A stretch of 64,000 bases of DNA from Candidatus Nitrosocosmicus arcticus (lineage in GTDB: Archaea > Thermoproteota > Nitrososphaeria > Nitrososphaerales > Nitrososphaeraceae), in contig NZ_ML675588.1 in the NCBI RefSeq assembly GCF_007826885.1, positions 5,762-69,761 of the forward strand. Direction: 5' to 3'. Position numbers and translations under genes: made by a program. Shown piece by piece: positions 44,439 through 54,317 of this stretch. The first letter of the stretch is position 1; the number at the start of each line of letters is the position of its first letter. The notes beneath the pieces are model-generated. The model had not been told where the DNA came from, ran no database searches, and worked only from the letters and a program-made list of their open reading frames with translations.

Positions 44439-45347
44439 CTATTTTGAGCCACCAGTCACCATCAATGATTTAGATGTGGTAGATCTGTTAAAATTAACGA
44501 AATTATCAAATTTTGTCTTTCTTATCTTCATAATATTTGTTAATGCATTTGTGATTGTGGGACTATTTGATCCTTGACGTTGCCTCAAATAATCAATAAC
44601 AATGTCATAGTCATGGATATCTCCAAGGATCTCTTGAATTTTTTCAAGGTGTTCGAGGATCTTGTGATCATTATTGTCAACTAATTTATTTGTAATATCA
44701 TTTGTGTTTGATTTAGTAGTATTATCATTCTCTTTATTTATTACAAGTTCGATCAAGTAGCGCAATTTCTTTGAATCTTTCCTTAGTTCGTGTAATTCCG
44801 TGATTCTACTTTCGTCACCGATTACTACTGGAATTTTATCTTCTATTCTATTCTTTAACTCCCTAGTGATCTTTGCCAATCTTTTCATCGCATTCCCTTT
44901 AAAGTTCTTATCAGTCTTATTTTTGTCGTATAAACTAGGGACAATTAATTCCCTTAAACTTAGAGCAATTGTTCTAGCTTCCTCGAGTTGATGTCCTCTG
45001 TCCTGCATTAAGGGGTTCTCATAATATTCAAGTTGCTGTTCAGACATTTTACCTTCTTTAGCCAACTTTTCCAGGATTATATCAATATCTCTTATCTTAC
45101 TGTTAGTTTTGAAAAATCTTTTACCTACTCGAGCAAACTCTTCAACTTTCTTTTTTTTTCGTATTTGTTTAGGACTTGATTGATACGTCGCTTCGAGTCT
45201 CCGTAGCGATGTTCGCATATGATGAATGTTATCTTCCGTTGGATTTTCTAAATACTTGTCTAATTTTACATAAACCCTTTTAAAATTTTGAGTACAGTTA
45301 TGAACATACGTGTTAACGTCAAAATGAATGTAGTAATATTCTAACAT
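44439..45347 (-). CDS. CHAD-domain protein (polyphosphate-binding family)
   Basis: CHAD domains are helical bundles with conserved basic residues that bind polyphosphate. In this 302-residue protein the two half-repeats show the motifs TEDNIHHMRTSLRRLEAT (about 36-53) and RITELHELRKDSKKLRYLIELV (about 185-206), each with the His/Arg set that lines the polyphosphate groove. A Thr/Asn-rich linker and HLEKIQEILGDIHDYDIVIDYL complete the second half. Arg/Lys content is high throughout. CHAD commonly sits near CYTH and SixA genes; here CYTH is about 5 kb away and sixA follows 280 bases beyond on the same strand. Confidence 0.9.
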   Translation of the reverse strand: MLEYYYIHFDVNTYVHNCTQNFKRVYVKLDKYLENPTEDNIHHMRTSLRRLEATYQSSPKQIRKKKKVEEFARVGKRFFKTNSKIRDIDIILEKLAKEGKMSEQQLEYYENPLMQDRGHQLEEARTIALSLRELIVPSLYDKNKTDKNFKGNAMKRLAKITRELKNRIEDKIPVVIGDESRITELHELRKDSKKLRYLIELVINKENDNTTKSNTNDITNKLVDNNDHKILEHLEKIQEILGDIHDYDIVIDYLRQRQGSNSPTITNALTNIMKIRKTKFDNFVNFNRSTTSKSLMVTGGSK

Positions 45348-45627
45348 ACGGTTAGATATTATTATTATTATTATACTATTTTAAGTATTAGGATCTATTA
45401 CTATAAGATGGATATTCTATTAGATATTCTTATGGAATGGATTTCACTCCAAAATATGCCAAATGGGAAAAAGGGAAAAGAGTAATATGCAATATATATA
45501 ATGTAATTGAGATATCCAATTATTCTTAAAAAAGATACACAATCAAGATTAAAAGTCTAAATATTTCTATTTTTGTTCTCTATTTCGCCGTGTTGACAAT
45601 TTCTTAATAAGTAATATGCATACACAG

Positions 45628-46152
45628 CTATTCGATTTTTTTAGGTCTCCAAATATTTACAAGTTCAGATCTAAAATTGCAATGTAGGTTGATAGATTTC
45701 CAATTTTCAATGCTTAAATTTATTTGAACAAGGGTACAGGTCGGTATCTTTATTGTTTTATTGATTATAATGCCTACCAACTCTTCTAGATCGGGATTGT
45801 GTCCAATGATTAGTAATTTTTGTTTGTCATTAGCTACCGCAGTTAGTGCATTAATGTATGCATCAATACCACCTTGATGCAATGAAAAATTAACCTCAAC
45901 GAGATTATTATAGCCAGAATATCTACATATGTATTTAGTAGTTTCAATAGCTCTAAGCGCTGAAGAGGTTATTATCGTATCTGGCATCATATTTGTTTTT
46001 TTTAAATATTCTCCCATTTTGATAGCTTCGCTTCTACCTCTCTTGTTAAGGGGCCTATCGTGATCATCTAATTTTTTATCCTTCCAGCTGGATTTTGCAT
46101 GTCTGAGTATTAATAAAACTTTGTAAATTTTCTCACCCCAACTAACACGCAT
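45628..46152 (-). CDS. sixA: SixA-type phosphohistidine phosphatase
   Basis: SixA proteins are small histidine phosphatases of the phosphoglycerate mutase superfamily. The 174-residue frame has the RHG-type motif LILRHAKSSWKDK (His18), the second-half GHNPDLEEL motif with its His, and the family opening DDHDRPLNKRGRSEA. Bacterial SixA removes phosphate from histidine on signalling proteins. In archaea and many bacteria the genes are adjacent to CHAD, as here. Substrate not established. Same strand as the CHAD gene. Confidence 0.9.
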   Translation of the reverse strand: MRVSWGEKIYKVLLILRHAKSSWKDKKLDDHDRPLNKRGRSEAIKMGEYLKKTNMMPDTIITSSALRAIETTKYICRYSGYNNLVEVNFSLHQGGIDAYINALTAVANDKQKLLIIGHNPDLEELVGIIINKTIKIPTCTLVQINLSIENWKSINLHCNFRSELVNIWRPKKIE

Positions 46153-46482
46153 GAAAATACTGTTGATAACATACTAAAAAAGTAACCTATAGGGTATTCT
46201 TGGAATTATCATAAGGGAATTAACCAATCTCTACTGTTTCTATCTTCTTATACTATATGATATCTTAATTCACAATTTGTCAAGAAAAAAAAGATAAAGC
46301 CATGTAAATTGCAGAACCTAAATAAAAAAGGATCTAGGGTATGAAAAAGATGGTCTGACCTTAATTTTACTCCTGTCCGACTGCGCTATTTCCCTTATTA
46401 CTATTAAATTCGAGCGCAACGTTATTGCATGAAAAGCCTGTATTATTTTCCGATTCACAAACGGCTGTTTGATTAGAGAATG
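46153..46482. other. Spacer without recognised gene
   Basis: About 330 AT-rich bases upstream of sixA. Nothing recognised. Confidence 0.4.
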
Positions 46483-46632
46483 TTAACTAGCCCAACTATT
46501 GGATCGAATCATTCTCATTTTTGCATGCAAATTATTTGTTAAACTCATTGTGAGTAATCCAATTACTAAAAATCCTACAAAAAAGCCTGTTAAATTTCTA
46601 TTAGTTTGTTTCATTACAGTGAGTGATTTCAT
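46483..46632 (-). CDS. Possible 49-aa single-helix membrane or exported peptide
   Basis: ATG 46632 to TAA at 46483. It reads MKSLTVMKQTNRNLTGFFVG, then FLVIGLLTMSLTNNLHA, then KMRMIRSNSWAS. A basic start, one hydrophobic segment and a possible cleavage site after NLHA look like a signal peptide or single-span peptide. No homologue in the window. Modest support. Confidence 0.4.
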   Translation of the reverse strand: MKSLTVMKQTNRNLTGFFVGFLVIGLLTMSLTNNLHAKMRMIRSNSWAS

Positions 46633-47545
46633 AATATATTTATGAATTGTAAAATATTATTTGATTAAAGTTCGATTATCGATGAGTCATAAGATATTAC
46701 ATAGTATCTTATTTCTCATAGTTACTATAAACATAAATGATTCATATAGTAAAATATTTTATAATACCAACTCATCTAGTTAGAGTGATTATAGGGACAT
46801 TACTCATAACAAGAGATTTCCTTCTATTAGAAGAAAGTAATGAAGTTGGATCTAACTCATGATAAATGATCCAAGTAATAATGGATCCACACCAGATTTT
46901 TCCTTTCGACATAATGCACGATGGGATAGAGATCACTAGCTAATAGTAACAATATTTATTCATCCTTTGTAAATAATGGAAGGAAATAGATTAATTATTT
47001 TTATAAAAGTTAAAGGCATCAATTGGAAGTCCACCTGGTGAACTCTCTCATACTTTTGTGTATAAGTAATGTCATAAACCGTCATCAAGCCTATCGAGAC
47101 GTTTTGATAGCATCTCCACATTACTATTACACCTATGACATGATTGTAGCCTTTACTTTCATGGTTAATCAAGTGTTTCTGTAATTCATAATTATGCCTG
47201 GTTCGTTTATAAATTCGTTGTATATTTTGACAATAGTTCATATATTTTAGATTTTTACAATAGTGGATTTCCTCATATACCTTAATGGACAACTTTATTA
47301 CAACTGTATTAAGAAAAGATCGTGAACAAGCTCAAAGGATTCAAGCGTTTCATAACATGTCAATCTATATTCAAAAAAGATTATTAATCCAGCCATGACA
47401 TTGGTACTTGAAATCCCATAAGACTTGTTAAGGTTTCATTTTCTGGCAACAGATCATTTTACTATTTGATCCTTTTTGATAAATCTGATATATACATATA
47501 TCATTCGAGGAATAAATTAAATGACCTCTGACAATCATGATCTAA
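46633..47545. other. Spacer with one unsupported frame
   Basis: About 910 AT-rich bases. A minus-strand frame of 110 residues (46960-47292) has mixed composition but no motif, and is left out. No RNA could be supported. Promoter elements for the next gene probably lie near 47490 (GATATATACATATATC). Confidence 0.4.
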
Positions 47546-48151
47546 ATGTTAGAATCCACAGAAATTCGCTGGTTTTTTAAAGGAAGTGTCCCCTCTAACA
47601 TAAGTAAAATTTTGGCTGAGACAAGTCCAGATGTTTATGAGAGCCGAACTGATTATTATTTATTCGTACAAGGTTGCGATAATATTGGTATAAAAATAAG
47701 AAATTCTAGATTGGAGATTAAATGGCGTAGAGATGTTCAGCCGTATGATGTGGATAAACTGAATATTAGTGGCAATATCGAACGATGGAAAAGATGGGAA
47801 TGGACTAATAAAACAGCATCAACCGAGATCGAACAATTAACTAATGGGGGTGATGTAAATCCATGGATAAAGGTAGACAAGAACCGAATACAGAAGAAAT
47901 TTGATCTCCGTGATGATATCTTAGTTGCTGTCCCCCTTGGTGAACTACACTCTGATTTTGCTATGGAGGTTACCGAATTGAAATCAAATGGAAAATCATG
48001 GTGGACTATTGGCTTTGATTCGTTTACCGTACAGGATCGTTCTTTTTTTGACCAAATTATTGAAACCTGTCTAATACTACCAGCTGGAGTAGATCTGAAA
48101 AAGGAATGGTCATTCGGATATCCTCATTGGTTATCTCATGTCGTTAATTGA
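47546..48151 (+). CDS. Conserved protein, possible CYTH-like fold
   Basis: The 201-residue product starts MLESTEIRWFFKGSVPSNI and continues with RTDYYLFVQGCDNIGIKIRNSRLEIKWR, SGNIERWKRWEWTNKT, LVAVPLGELHSDFAMEVTEL and SWWTIGFDSFT. The alternating charged strands (IKIR, LEIKWRR, AMEVTEL) and the paired Lys/Arg look like a triphosphate-tunnel (CYTH-like) family seen in bacteria, but this is a resemblance only. The EIRWF opening could replace the ExExK element. Its position among CHAD, SixA and CYTH genes supports a phosphate link. Strand opposite to sixA. Confidence 0.6.
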   Translation: MLESTEIRWFFKGSVPSNISKILAETSPDVYESRTDYYLFVQGCDNIGIKIRNSRLEIKWRRDVQPYDVDKLNISGNIERWKRWEWTNKTASTEIEQLTNGGDVNPWIKVDKNRIQKKFDLRDDILVAVPLGELHSDFAMEVTELKSNGKSWWTIGFDSFTVQDRSFFDQIIETCLILPAGVDLKKEWSFGYPHWLSHVVN

Positions 48152-48301
48152 CTACAATTCTACCTTTAGCATCATCTTAAAAGGTGTCAATAAGCTATAT
48201 TCTAACCTGTTTATGTTATCCGCCTTCTTTCCAAGATGTTATTTTCGTATCTCTGTCGGTGGAAAGTATTAGTGCTTCAGATTAACAGACATAATCCATA
48301 T

Positions 48302-49213
48302 TTACTGACGCTCTAACGTTTCCCTATCCCATTTGGCAGTAGTGGCGGCAGCTACATAGGTACTCTGAAGAAAATTCAATAATACCTCATCAGATGAATT
48401 TGATGCACGAACTATATCATATGGTAACATAAACTCTCCCATGTTAGACTCATACACTGCTTCTCTTGGCTGGATGGCAAATTCCTTATATCCATTTGGC
48501 TCAGGATAGGCATAGGAGTAAAAAATCGGGCTATCTATATGACCACCACCTGGCCAGAAACCACAACTACTTACTTCATGTGAATATGCTTCAACTGCAA
48601 CAAATCTAGCCACGTTAGGCGCTCCTGGATGCATGGGAGCTGTCCGTCCAGAAAAACGTGTCACAGCCAAATCAAAAGCTCCCCAGAAAAAATGAACAGG
48701 ACTCACTTTACCTGTGAATTGTGAACGGAACTCCGTAAACACTCTATATACTTGAGATAAAATATGCCAAAAGCGCCCTACATATTCACGATCATATGAT
48801 TCATGTTTGTAATCCTCTTCAAACGGGGTCCGATCTGGAACCTCGACTGGTGTTGTCCAGATAGGAACATATATGTTAATATCTCCTAGGGCAGACATTA
48901 TTTCTTGGTAAAAATTAGCTACTGGACGAGATTCCAAGGTAATTTTTTTGGTGATACCTTCACTTGTTTGAATAATAAGTAAGTGATCAATAAAATCAAA
49001 ATCTATCTGCAACTGTAGATTGCTATAGGACATTGCCGAGGTTGTAAGTCCCCTAGAGTTGATATACAGAGTAGTATTCCACCAATGATTCACTAGAGGT
49101 TCTAGTGCAAGTCGTATTTTTCCAACTATTTGAGTCAATCTGTGTAGTGTATCATAGGTATCTTTCCATTCTGATAATGGCAGCGCTGGCCAGATATTCT
49201 TATTTAACGACAT
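48302..49213 (-). CDS. DUF5996-family protein
   Basis: The 303-residue protein shows the family features: WPALPLSEWKDTYDTLHRLTQIVGKIRLAL at the start, NHWWNTTLYINSRGLTTSAM, an FDFIDHLLII strand, and a His/Trp-rich catalytic-looking half (SPVHFFWGAFDLAVTRFSG, SHEVSSCGFWPGGG). The family is mostly bacterial and its function is unknown to me. Its presence here suggests transfer, though thaumarchaea share it. Isolated, with a short spacer to the preceding gene. Confidence 0.8.
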   Translation of the reverse strand: MSLNKNIWPALPLSEWKDTYDTLHRLTQIVGKIRLALEPLVNHWWNTTLYINSRGLTTSAMSYSNLQLQIDFDFIDHLLIIQTSEGITKKITLESRPVANFYQEIMSALGDINIYVPIWTTPVEVPDRTPFEEDYKHESYDREYVGRFWHILSQVYRVFTEFRSQFTGKVSPVHFFWGAFDLAVTRFSGRTAPMHPGAPNVARFVAVEAYSHEVSSCGFWPGGGHIDSPIFYSYAYPEPNGYKEFAIQPREAVYESNMGEFMLPYDIVRASNSSDEVLLNFLQSTYVAAATTAKWDRETLERQ

Positions 49214-49739
49214 ATCTAATCATACGTGTTCTTTATCAATAACTGTTATTATATGATACTTTCATCGATAAAATTTTTTATGTTATCGTCGTGATACCAT
49301 AATTATACCTCTGCCTCTAGAAAATGCTATAGTAAATCTCTAGACGAGAGGAAAGAGAATGACAACTCAATAGTGGTGCAAAGATTATCAGTCCATTTCT
49401 TATGTTTCCATGCATAATTGATGGTGATAATGATATTACCCATAAAGGAACTATCTAATGTGGTTCCTTAATGTTCAATAGCTTAAATGACGTTATAAAA
49501 AACTATGAATATCACAGATAGATTAGGAGATGTCAACCCCAAGGTGGTAGATACAACAAAGATATTGCAGAAAAAGCAAAAGGCAAGATAGATTAACAAC
49601 CGTTTCTTTCTTTTATCACTCGTAACTAATGACTTTCTCATTATCTCCATTTTGGTATATAGATCCTATAGTCATAATTTTATATGAAGATCTATGAGTA
49701 AAATGTATTTATACATAGATTAGTTGTTAAAATATTAAC
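49214..49739. other. Spacer without recognised gene
   Basis: About 530 AT-rich bases. A weak AAGGAAC/GTTCCTT hairpin around 49445-49470 is the only structure seen. Nothing else recognised. Confidence 0.4.
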
Positions 49740-49955
49740 ATGGTAACAGAATTCGACAATATTTCTAATTACTTGTCAACGGAGCCCCCGTTAGCTCCAT
49801 CCTTAACCAAATCCATGCCAAGTATATACAAATGTTCATCTACAACCTGTAACGAAAAATCTATTTCAAGATGTACTATATGTTCTGAATATTATTGTTA
49901 CACTCATGTATATGGCCATATACATTCAATAGAACATTTTGAAATTCTAAAGTAA
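49740..49955 (+). CDS. Small B-box-like zinc-finger protein
   Basis: The 71-residue product has a Ser/Pro-rich start and then a dense ligand cluster: KCSSTTCNEKSISRCTICSEYYCYTHVYGHIHSIEH. Cysteines at C-x4-C, C-x2-C and a later C, followed by several His, match the cross-brace pattern of B-box zinc fingers, which in eukaryotes mediate protein contacts. The ATG at 49740 is preceded by an A/T-rich stretch. Archaeal B-box-like proteins are known but their role is not. Isolated gene. Confidence 0.6.
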   Translation: MVTEFDNISNYLSTEPPLAPSLTKSMPSIYKCSSTTCNEKSISRCTICSEYYCYTHVYGHIHSIEHFEILK

Positions 49956-50474
49956 AATATCTATTTATTTTAATTATGCCTAAATATTGCTTGAGTTAGA
50001 AGGGGTAAATAACTTTTAACCTTATCTTTGGAATGCTTAAAACCATTGAGTTGTAAGTCTACCAACTTGCAAGAAATTTTCACTCAATTTTTTGAAGGAT
50101 TAATATTGAATTTCCCTACGTATATTTCATATCAATATTTACCATAAATTAGTATCTTTTCTTGTATTGATTTCAGATATATTTATTAAATATGGTTTGT
50201 GAAAATAATTTTCTTATTGCATAGCCACATATAATATGTCCGGAGCGTATCGTATAATTTATTACTATTGTGTTGAAACACTCGGTCAACTTATCAAATT
50301 CAAGTATATGTCGGTAATATTCAGAATATGATAAAATCTACTAATATATCCTATATACCTGCAAATTTGAATTCAGGGCACTTACTGACCCAGTATGTAT
50401 TTAACCTTTACATAAGGTATGATTATAGATGCCATACAAGTATCATAGGTAACTTTATATCGTAAAAAATTTTC
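49956..50474. other. Spacer without recognised gene
   Basis: About 520 AT-rich bases. No supported frame or RNA. Confidence 0.4.
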
Positions 50475-51442
50475 TTGTCATTATCTTTGAAGTTAATATT
50501 TTTTAATAATACTAATTTTAAGACATCGCTTTCCTCTACTGAGGATGATATCTGTTCTAGTATTTCTGCAAAGTTGATGGGACAACATTTGGCTTTGAGA
50601 AACATTGCAGTTTTAAACACCGTTTACAATATCAAATCTATTGAAATCCCATCCGAGCTCTACTTATTAAACAACTTAATTCACGAGTATTTTCCCGCCA
50701 TTACCATAACAATTACGAAAACTAGAGAAGTTTTTCAAAAATCAAGCAATCATTATTCGCCCTCACAAAACGGCTCTCTACAAACTGATTTATTGGCAAG
50801 TTTGAACGAATCCACTTCATCCATAAGGATTCCATTTAATTCTATACTGCATATTAATTCAGAAACTGAGCTAGTAATTGATGAAACAAATCATCCATGG
50901 GATTTTTTGAAATCAATCCAAAAGATTTTGAATGTGGGGGTAACCTCTACAAAGATATCATCAAGAGCAAAAATATCTAAAACAAGCATAATAGAGGGAC
51001 CTTGCATAATTGAAGAAGGTGTAGTATTAGATGACTTTTGCAAACTTAAGGGACCTGTTTATATTGGGAAAAATAGTTTTATTGGAATGGGTTCTCTAGT
51101 AAGAATAGCATTCTAGAACAGAATACGAAAATAGGTTTTAATTGTGAGATAGGTAAATCATATTTTGCGGGAAATGATAAGATTTCTCATAATAATGTAA
51201 TATTGGATACCATAGTGGGACAGAATGTATGGTTTGGGGGATATTCCGGTACCGCCAACGTTTTGTTAGATAGAAAAAATGTAAGATATAAGATAAATGA
51301 TAATCTTGTAGACACCGGAACAGATCATTTTGGATCGGTCATAGGTAATAATTGCTGTATTGGTGCATCTGTAATTATATTACCTGGAAGAAAAATTCCA
51401 CCCAATACTCAGATTCAAGCGGGGACGATAATCAAATCTTGA
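50475..51442 (+). CDS. GlmU-like left-handed beta-helix protein, frameshifted
   Basis: Two frames combine. The first (50475-51116) has a nucleotidyltransferase-like opening (KLIFFNNTNFKTSLSSTEDD, then LMGQHLALRNIAV) and the first beta-helix turns (SSRAKISKTSIIEGPCIIEE, LKGPVYIGKNSFIGMGSLVR). The second (to 51442) continues RNSILEQNTKIGFNCEIGKS, VGQNVWFGGYSG, GSVIGNNCCIGASVIILPGRK and QAGTIIKS, the hexapeptide repeats of sugar-phosphate acyltransferases. One added A near 51104 joins them. The product resembles the bacterial GlmU-like family with a shortened N-terminal domain. Likely role: sugar-nucleotide or glycan precursor synthesis, inferred. Confidence 0.65.
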
Positions 51443-51705
51443 ACAATAACAGTAATTTAATTTATAGAAAGAAAGAAACTAAACATAAGAACGTATCACT
51501 CGTCTGGACATATATGGTAATCAAAATAACACAATTATGTAAATTTTGTTATTAATAATAAGGATATTAAAAGACTATTTTCGAAAATGATATATTACAA
51601 TTTCTTCTTTTTCTGTTAGTTTATTTACATTTTTTTCGGTACTCTGACCTCGACTATCTTATCGTTAGGAAAAACGAACAGATTTCCGAATTATTTTAGA
51701 AATAT

Positions 51706-52185
51706 TTAATTCTGTGTTCTTATTTTCATGCCATAGTTAGATGCCAATCTGGCAAACGTTTGTTTTTGTCCGTTATCCATTGACTGGGGCTTTACATTAT
51801 TGTTAGAAACTTCCACGCCTACTTCAACAAAGAGTTGCTCCATTCCGGCTGGGGATAATACAATTATTATCTTTGCAGTCTCAGTAGTTTCATTTTTGAA
51901 ACTATGTAAAACATTGGGTGGAATATTAACGAACATTCCAGGCTTGGCTTCAATTCGTTGGCCGTCCACATTAAATAATAGTTGTCCTTCAATAATGTAA
52001 AACCCTTCATGTTCACGTGTTTGAATGTGCGGAATCGGGCCTCCTCCTGGAAAAACCTTAGCTTCGATAAAACTGTAAGTCCCAGCAGTGTCTTCCTTTG
52101 ATGCAAGTATTGAGTTGATGTCGCCAGCTACAGCTATATGTTTTCCTTTGTTAGGTTCAATGACTTTTACTTTGCTGCTTTTCAT
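51706..52185 (-). CDS. Cupin-domain protein
   Basis: The 159-residue product carries cupin motif 1, GGGPIPHIQTREHEGFYIIEG (two His and a Glu for metal), then the intervening strand LLFNVDGQRIEAKPG and cupin motif 2 PPNVLHSFKNETTETAK (third His). The metal site is complete. Such single-cupin proteins may be metal enzymes or sugar-binding proteins; nothing further can be said. Isolated and on the opposite strand to the GlmU-like gene. Confidence 0.85.
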   Translation of the reverse strand: MKSSKVKVIEPNKGKHIAVAGDINSILASKEDTAGTYSFIEAKVFPGGGPIPHIQTREHEGFYIIEGQLLFNVDGQRIEAKPGMFVNIPPNVLHSFKNETTETAKIIIVLSPAGMEQLFVEVGVEVSNNNVKPQSMDNGQKQTFARLASNYGMKIRTQN

Positions 52186-52570
52186 ACTGAAACTCGATAC
52201 TTCTAAAAAATAAAGATTTACTTATTGGATAATATCGACAATAAGAAATTGGACTTTTGTTGAATTCTTTTTCATAGGAATAGAAAATAGCAAAGATTAA
52301 AGTCAATTCTTGGTTTGATTTCCATATTGAATATCTGTCTAACAATACAAAAGTATATTCTCTATATAGTGCCTATACGAAATGCTCAATATCTAATAGT
52401 TGCAATAGTATGTACCATGTTATTTACTATCAAAGAGCATGACAAAGAAACTATCCATAATAGTATTAGATATTCTAGTAACAAGATAGTGGGTGAACGT
52501 CGGATAGTTATCTCATTCAAGACCGATAGAAATTATCTCCTTAACGCCGAAAAGGAGAAAAATAAGAAGT
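52186..52570. other. Spacer with one uncertain frame
   Basis: About 385 bases. A frame at 52315-52578 (87 residues) overlaps the next gene's start and lacks any motif, so it is left out. Confidence 0.4.
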
Positions 52571-52846
52571 ATGATTGAAACTGTCAGTAGAAACAGCAAC
52601 AGTAATTTTATATCTTTTACTCCCGAACAATTATTAGTATTAGAGGAGATATTAGAAAAGGAAGTAAGTTATTATCTAAAAAATAGAATGTTTCAACAAT
52701 TTATTAAAGATTGTAATTTATTATCCGTTCAAGATGAGCGGAGAAACGACATAACACGATATCAAAATATAGGTAAGATGCGACTCAAGGTTGTAAAAGC
52801 TTTAAATGCTGTAGATGATCGTTCTGAGAATATAATGTATAATTGA
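52571..52846 (+). CDS. Small conserved-looking helical protein
   Basis: A 91-residue product with a polar start, then helices (PEQLLVLEEILEKEVSYYLK, FQQFIKDCNLLS) and a charged tail. Coding-like composition. No motif recognised. ATG at 52571 preceded by a GGAGAAAAATA stretch, which could act as a ribosome-binding site. Confidence 0.5.
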   Translation: MIETVSRNSNSNFISFTPEQLLVLEEILEKEVSYYLKNRMFQQFIKDCNLLSVQDERRNDITRYQNIGKMRLKVVKALNAVDDRSENIMYN

Positions 52847-53183
52847 GAAAAAATGGTATTGTTACTGGTTATTATATTTAATACACTGAGTTAAACCATA
52901 AGGTTGATCCTACTCAGTGATTTTAGCACCGCTAATCATCTTATATCTTTATCCTGTCAAAACTAAATTAGTTACAAATAAGTAACTTTAGAATGACTGT
53001 CCTATATCGAGGATCTGGTTGTAAGTATGAAGCTGGATAAGAGATCGACTATCATCTTAATTACGTTTTAAAATCATACCTGGTATCATAGATCGGATAA
53101 GAACTATATTATTTGGCTTTTCCTCATACATTACGACAATTCTGGAGACAATGGATAAAAGACATCCAAACATTGCTTAGAAC
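52847..53183. other. Spacer without recognised gene
   Basis: About 340 AT-rich bases, no supported frame or RNA. Confidence 0.4.
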
Positions 53184-53519
53184 ATGACCATTAGAGAATT
53201 GTCCATCAAAATAGGACATAAAGATGTTCACACAAGTGATGAGCGATTTCATCTTGATGGCCTACGAATTGGTATTTTCGGGATGAATAATATTCAATGT
53301 GATTATCAATTAGTGATGACCATGATAAACAATGAATCTCCATATACTATTACCCTGGAACCTGCTGGAATAGCTTCTGAAACATTGACATTATTCATAC
53401 ATGATTTACTAAATAAATATACTCTAACTACTCAGGAGGTAATTGTAACTGACTCGGAAGGGCTTCCCCATCATTTAAAGAATCTTATATTCAGATTAAA
53501 ATATACACAATACAAATAA
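53184..53519 (+). CDS. Small protein of unknown function
   Basis: A 111-residue frame with an alpha/beta-like pattern: MTIRELSIKIGHKDVH, DGLRIGIFGMNNIQCDYQLV, YTITLEPAGIAS, LFIHDLLNKYTLTTQEVIVT. The mix of strands and helices suggests a folded domain. No family recognised. Isolated; ATG start at 53184. Confidence 0.5.
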   Translation: MTIRELSIKIGHKDVHTSDERFHLDGLRIGIFGMNNIQCDYQLVMTMINNESPYTITLEPAGIASETLTLFIHDLLNKYTLTTQEVIVTDSEGLPHHLKNLIFRLKYTQYK

Positions 53520-54041
53520 TCAAAGCAAAAAGCAGTCTAAATAATATGAATAATAAGACCCTCAACGAACACGTTAGAACGAATGTTTGTGAGAAAAGGA
53601 ATCATGAAAAAGGGCTATTAATTATAGAATCCACAACATTGAATATTATTGAATGTTTCCGACCAATGCTTCATCTTCTGTTAGACCTGAATATCGGTAT
53701 GTTAAATCGCATATTCCTATCCATAGACTTGTTGATTGGGGTAGTTATGATGTCAAGCAAGTTAGATCTGTGACTATGTAATAGTTCTTCAAAATATTTT
53801 CACTTGAAAAGATCCTTTCCTCATTTGGCTAACATCCATCCATACATAAAATCTAGATGTGATTGAGATCATTGCAACAAATGACTAATCAGTTTTTTAT
53901 TTTTGGTTCGATTCAATTATCTCTCAAACCACTCATGTAGTACCCTTTAGAATAATATTTAAGATGAATTTTTATTCCTATTACTAACTATATGATTTAC
54001 TTACACATCTTTTATAGATACCTTGTTTTGTAATTCATTGA
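53520..54041. other. Spacer with one weak frame
   Basis: About 520 bases. A frame at 53546-53773 (75 residues) lacks motifs and conserved-looking blocks and is left out. No RNA seen. Confidence 0.4.
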
Positions 54042-54317
54042 ATGCGATTAAAAATTAAGGTCATAGAAGAAAGTGACGCATTAACCAAGCCATTTAATAT
54101 CAAATTTAACAAGGGGAGCAAGATACTGGGATTCCATAGCGATGATTATCAGGATAAGATACTAGTTTATTTTGAGAATGATGAGACTGAAGAGAAGAAA
54201 GTGAGGACCTTTCGCTTTATGGAAGACGGCGATAGTATATCAAATCCAGAAGAATACCGGTATCTTGGAACTAGAGACAGTAGTTCTCGATTTCTTTTTG
54301 AAATATTGAGTCGTTGA
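54042..54317 (+). CDS. Small protein, possibly DUF7352-like
   Basis: The 91-residue product reads MRLKIKVIEESDALTKPFNI, then KFNKGSKILGFHSDDYQDKI, VYFENDETEEKKVRTFRFM and EEYRYLGTRDSSSRFLFEIL. The beta-rich pattern with a late YRYLGT block recalls a small domain seen in phage and archaeal hypothetical proteins; the resemblance is tentative. ATG at 54042. Isolated. Confidence 0.5.
   Translation: MRLKIKVIEESDALTKPFNIKFNKGSKILGFHSDDYQDKILVYFENDETEEKKVRTFRFMEDGDSISNPEEYRYLGTRDSSSRFLFEILSR

Noticed and set aside
46960-47292. Minus-strand reading frame of 110 residues
   Set aside because: Mixed composition but no motif, leader or repeat; it lies in a long spacer with no support from neighbours. 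Could still be real.
49440-49475. AAGGAAC/GTTCCTT hairpin
   Set aside because: Only seven pairs, not followed by a T run; likely chance in AT-rich DNA.
52315-52578. Plus-strand reading frame of 87 residues
   Set aside because: Overlaps the start of the better-supported gene at 52571 and has no motif; probably chance.
53546-53773. Plus-strand reading frame of 75 residues
   Set aside because: No recognisable blocks and hydrophobic/Met-rich end without a membrane pattern; not supported.
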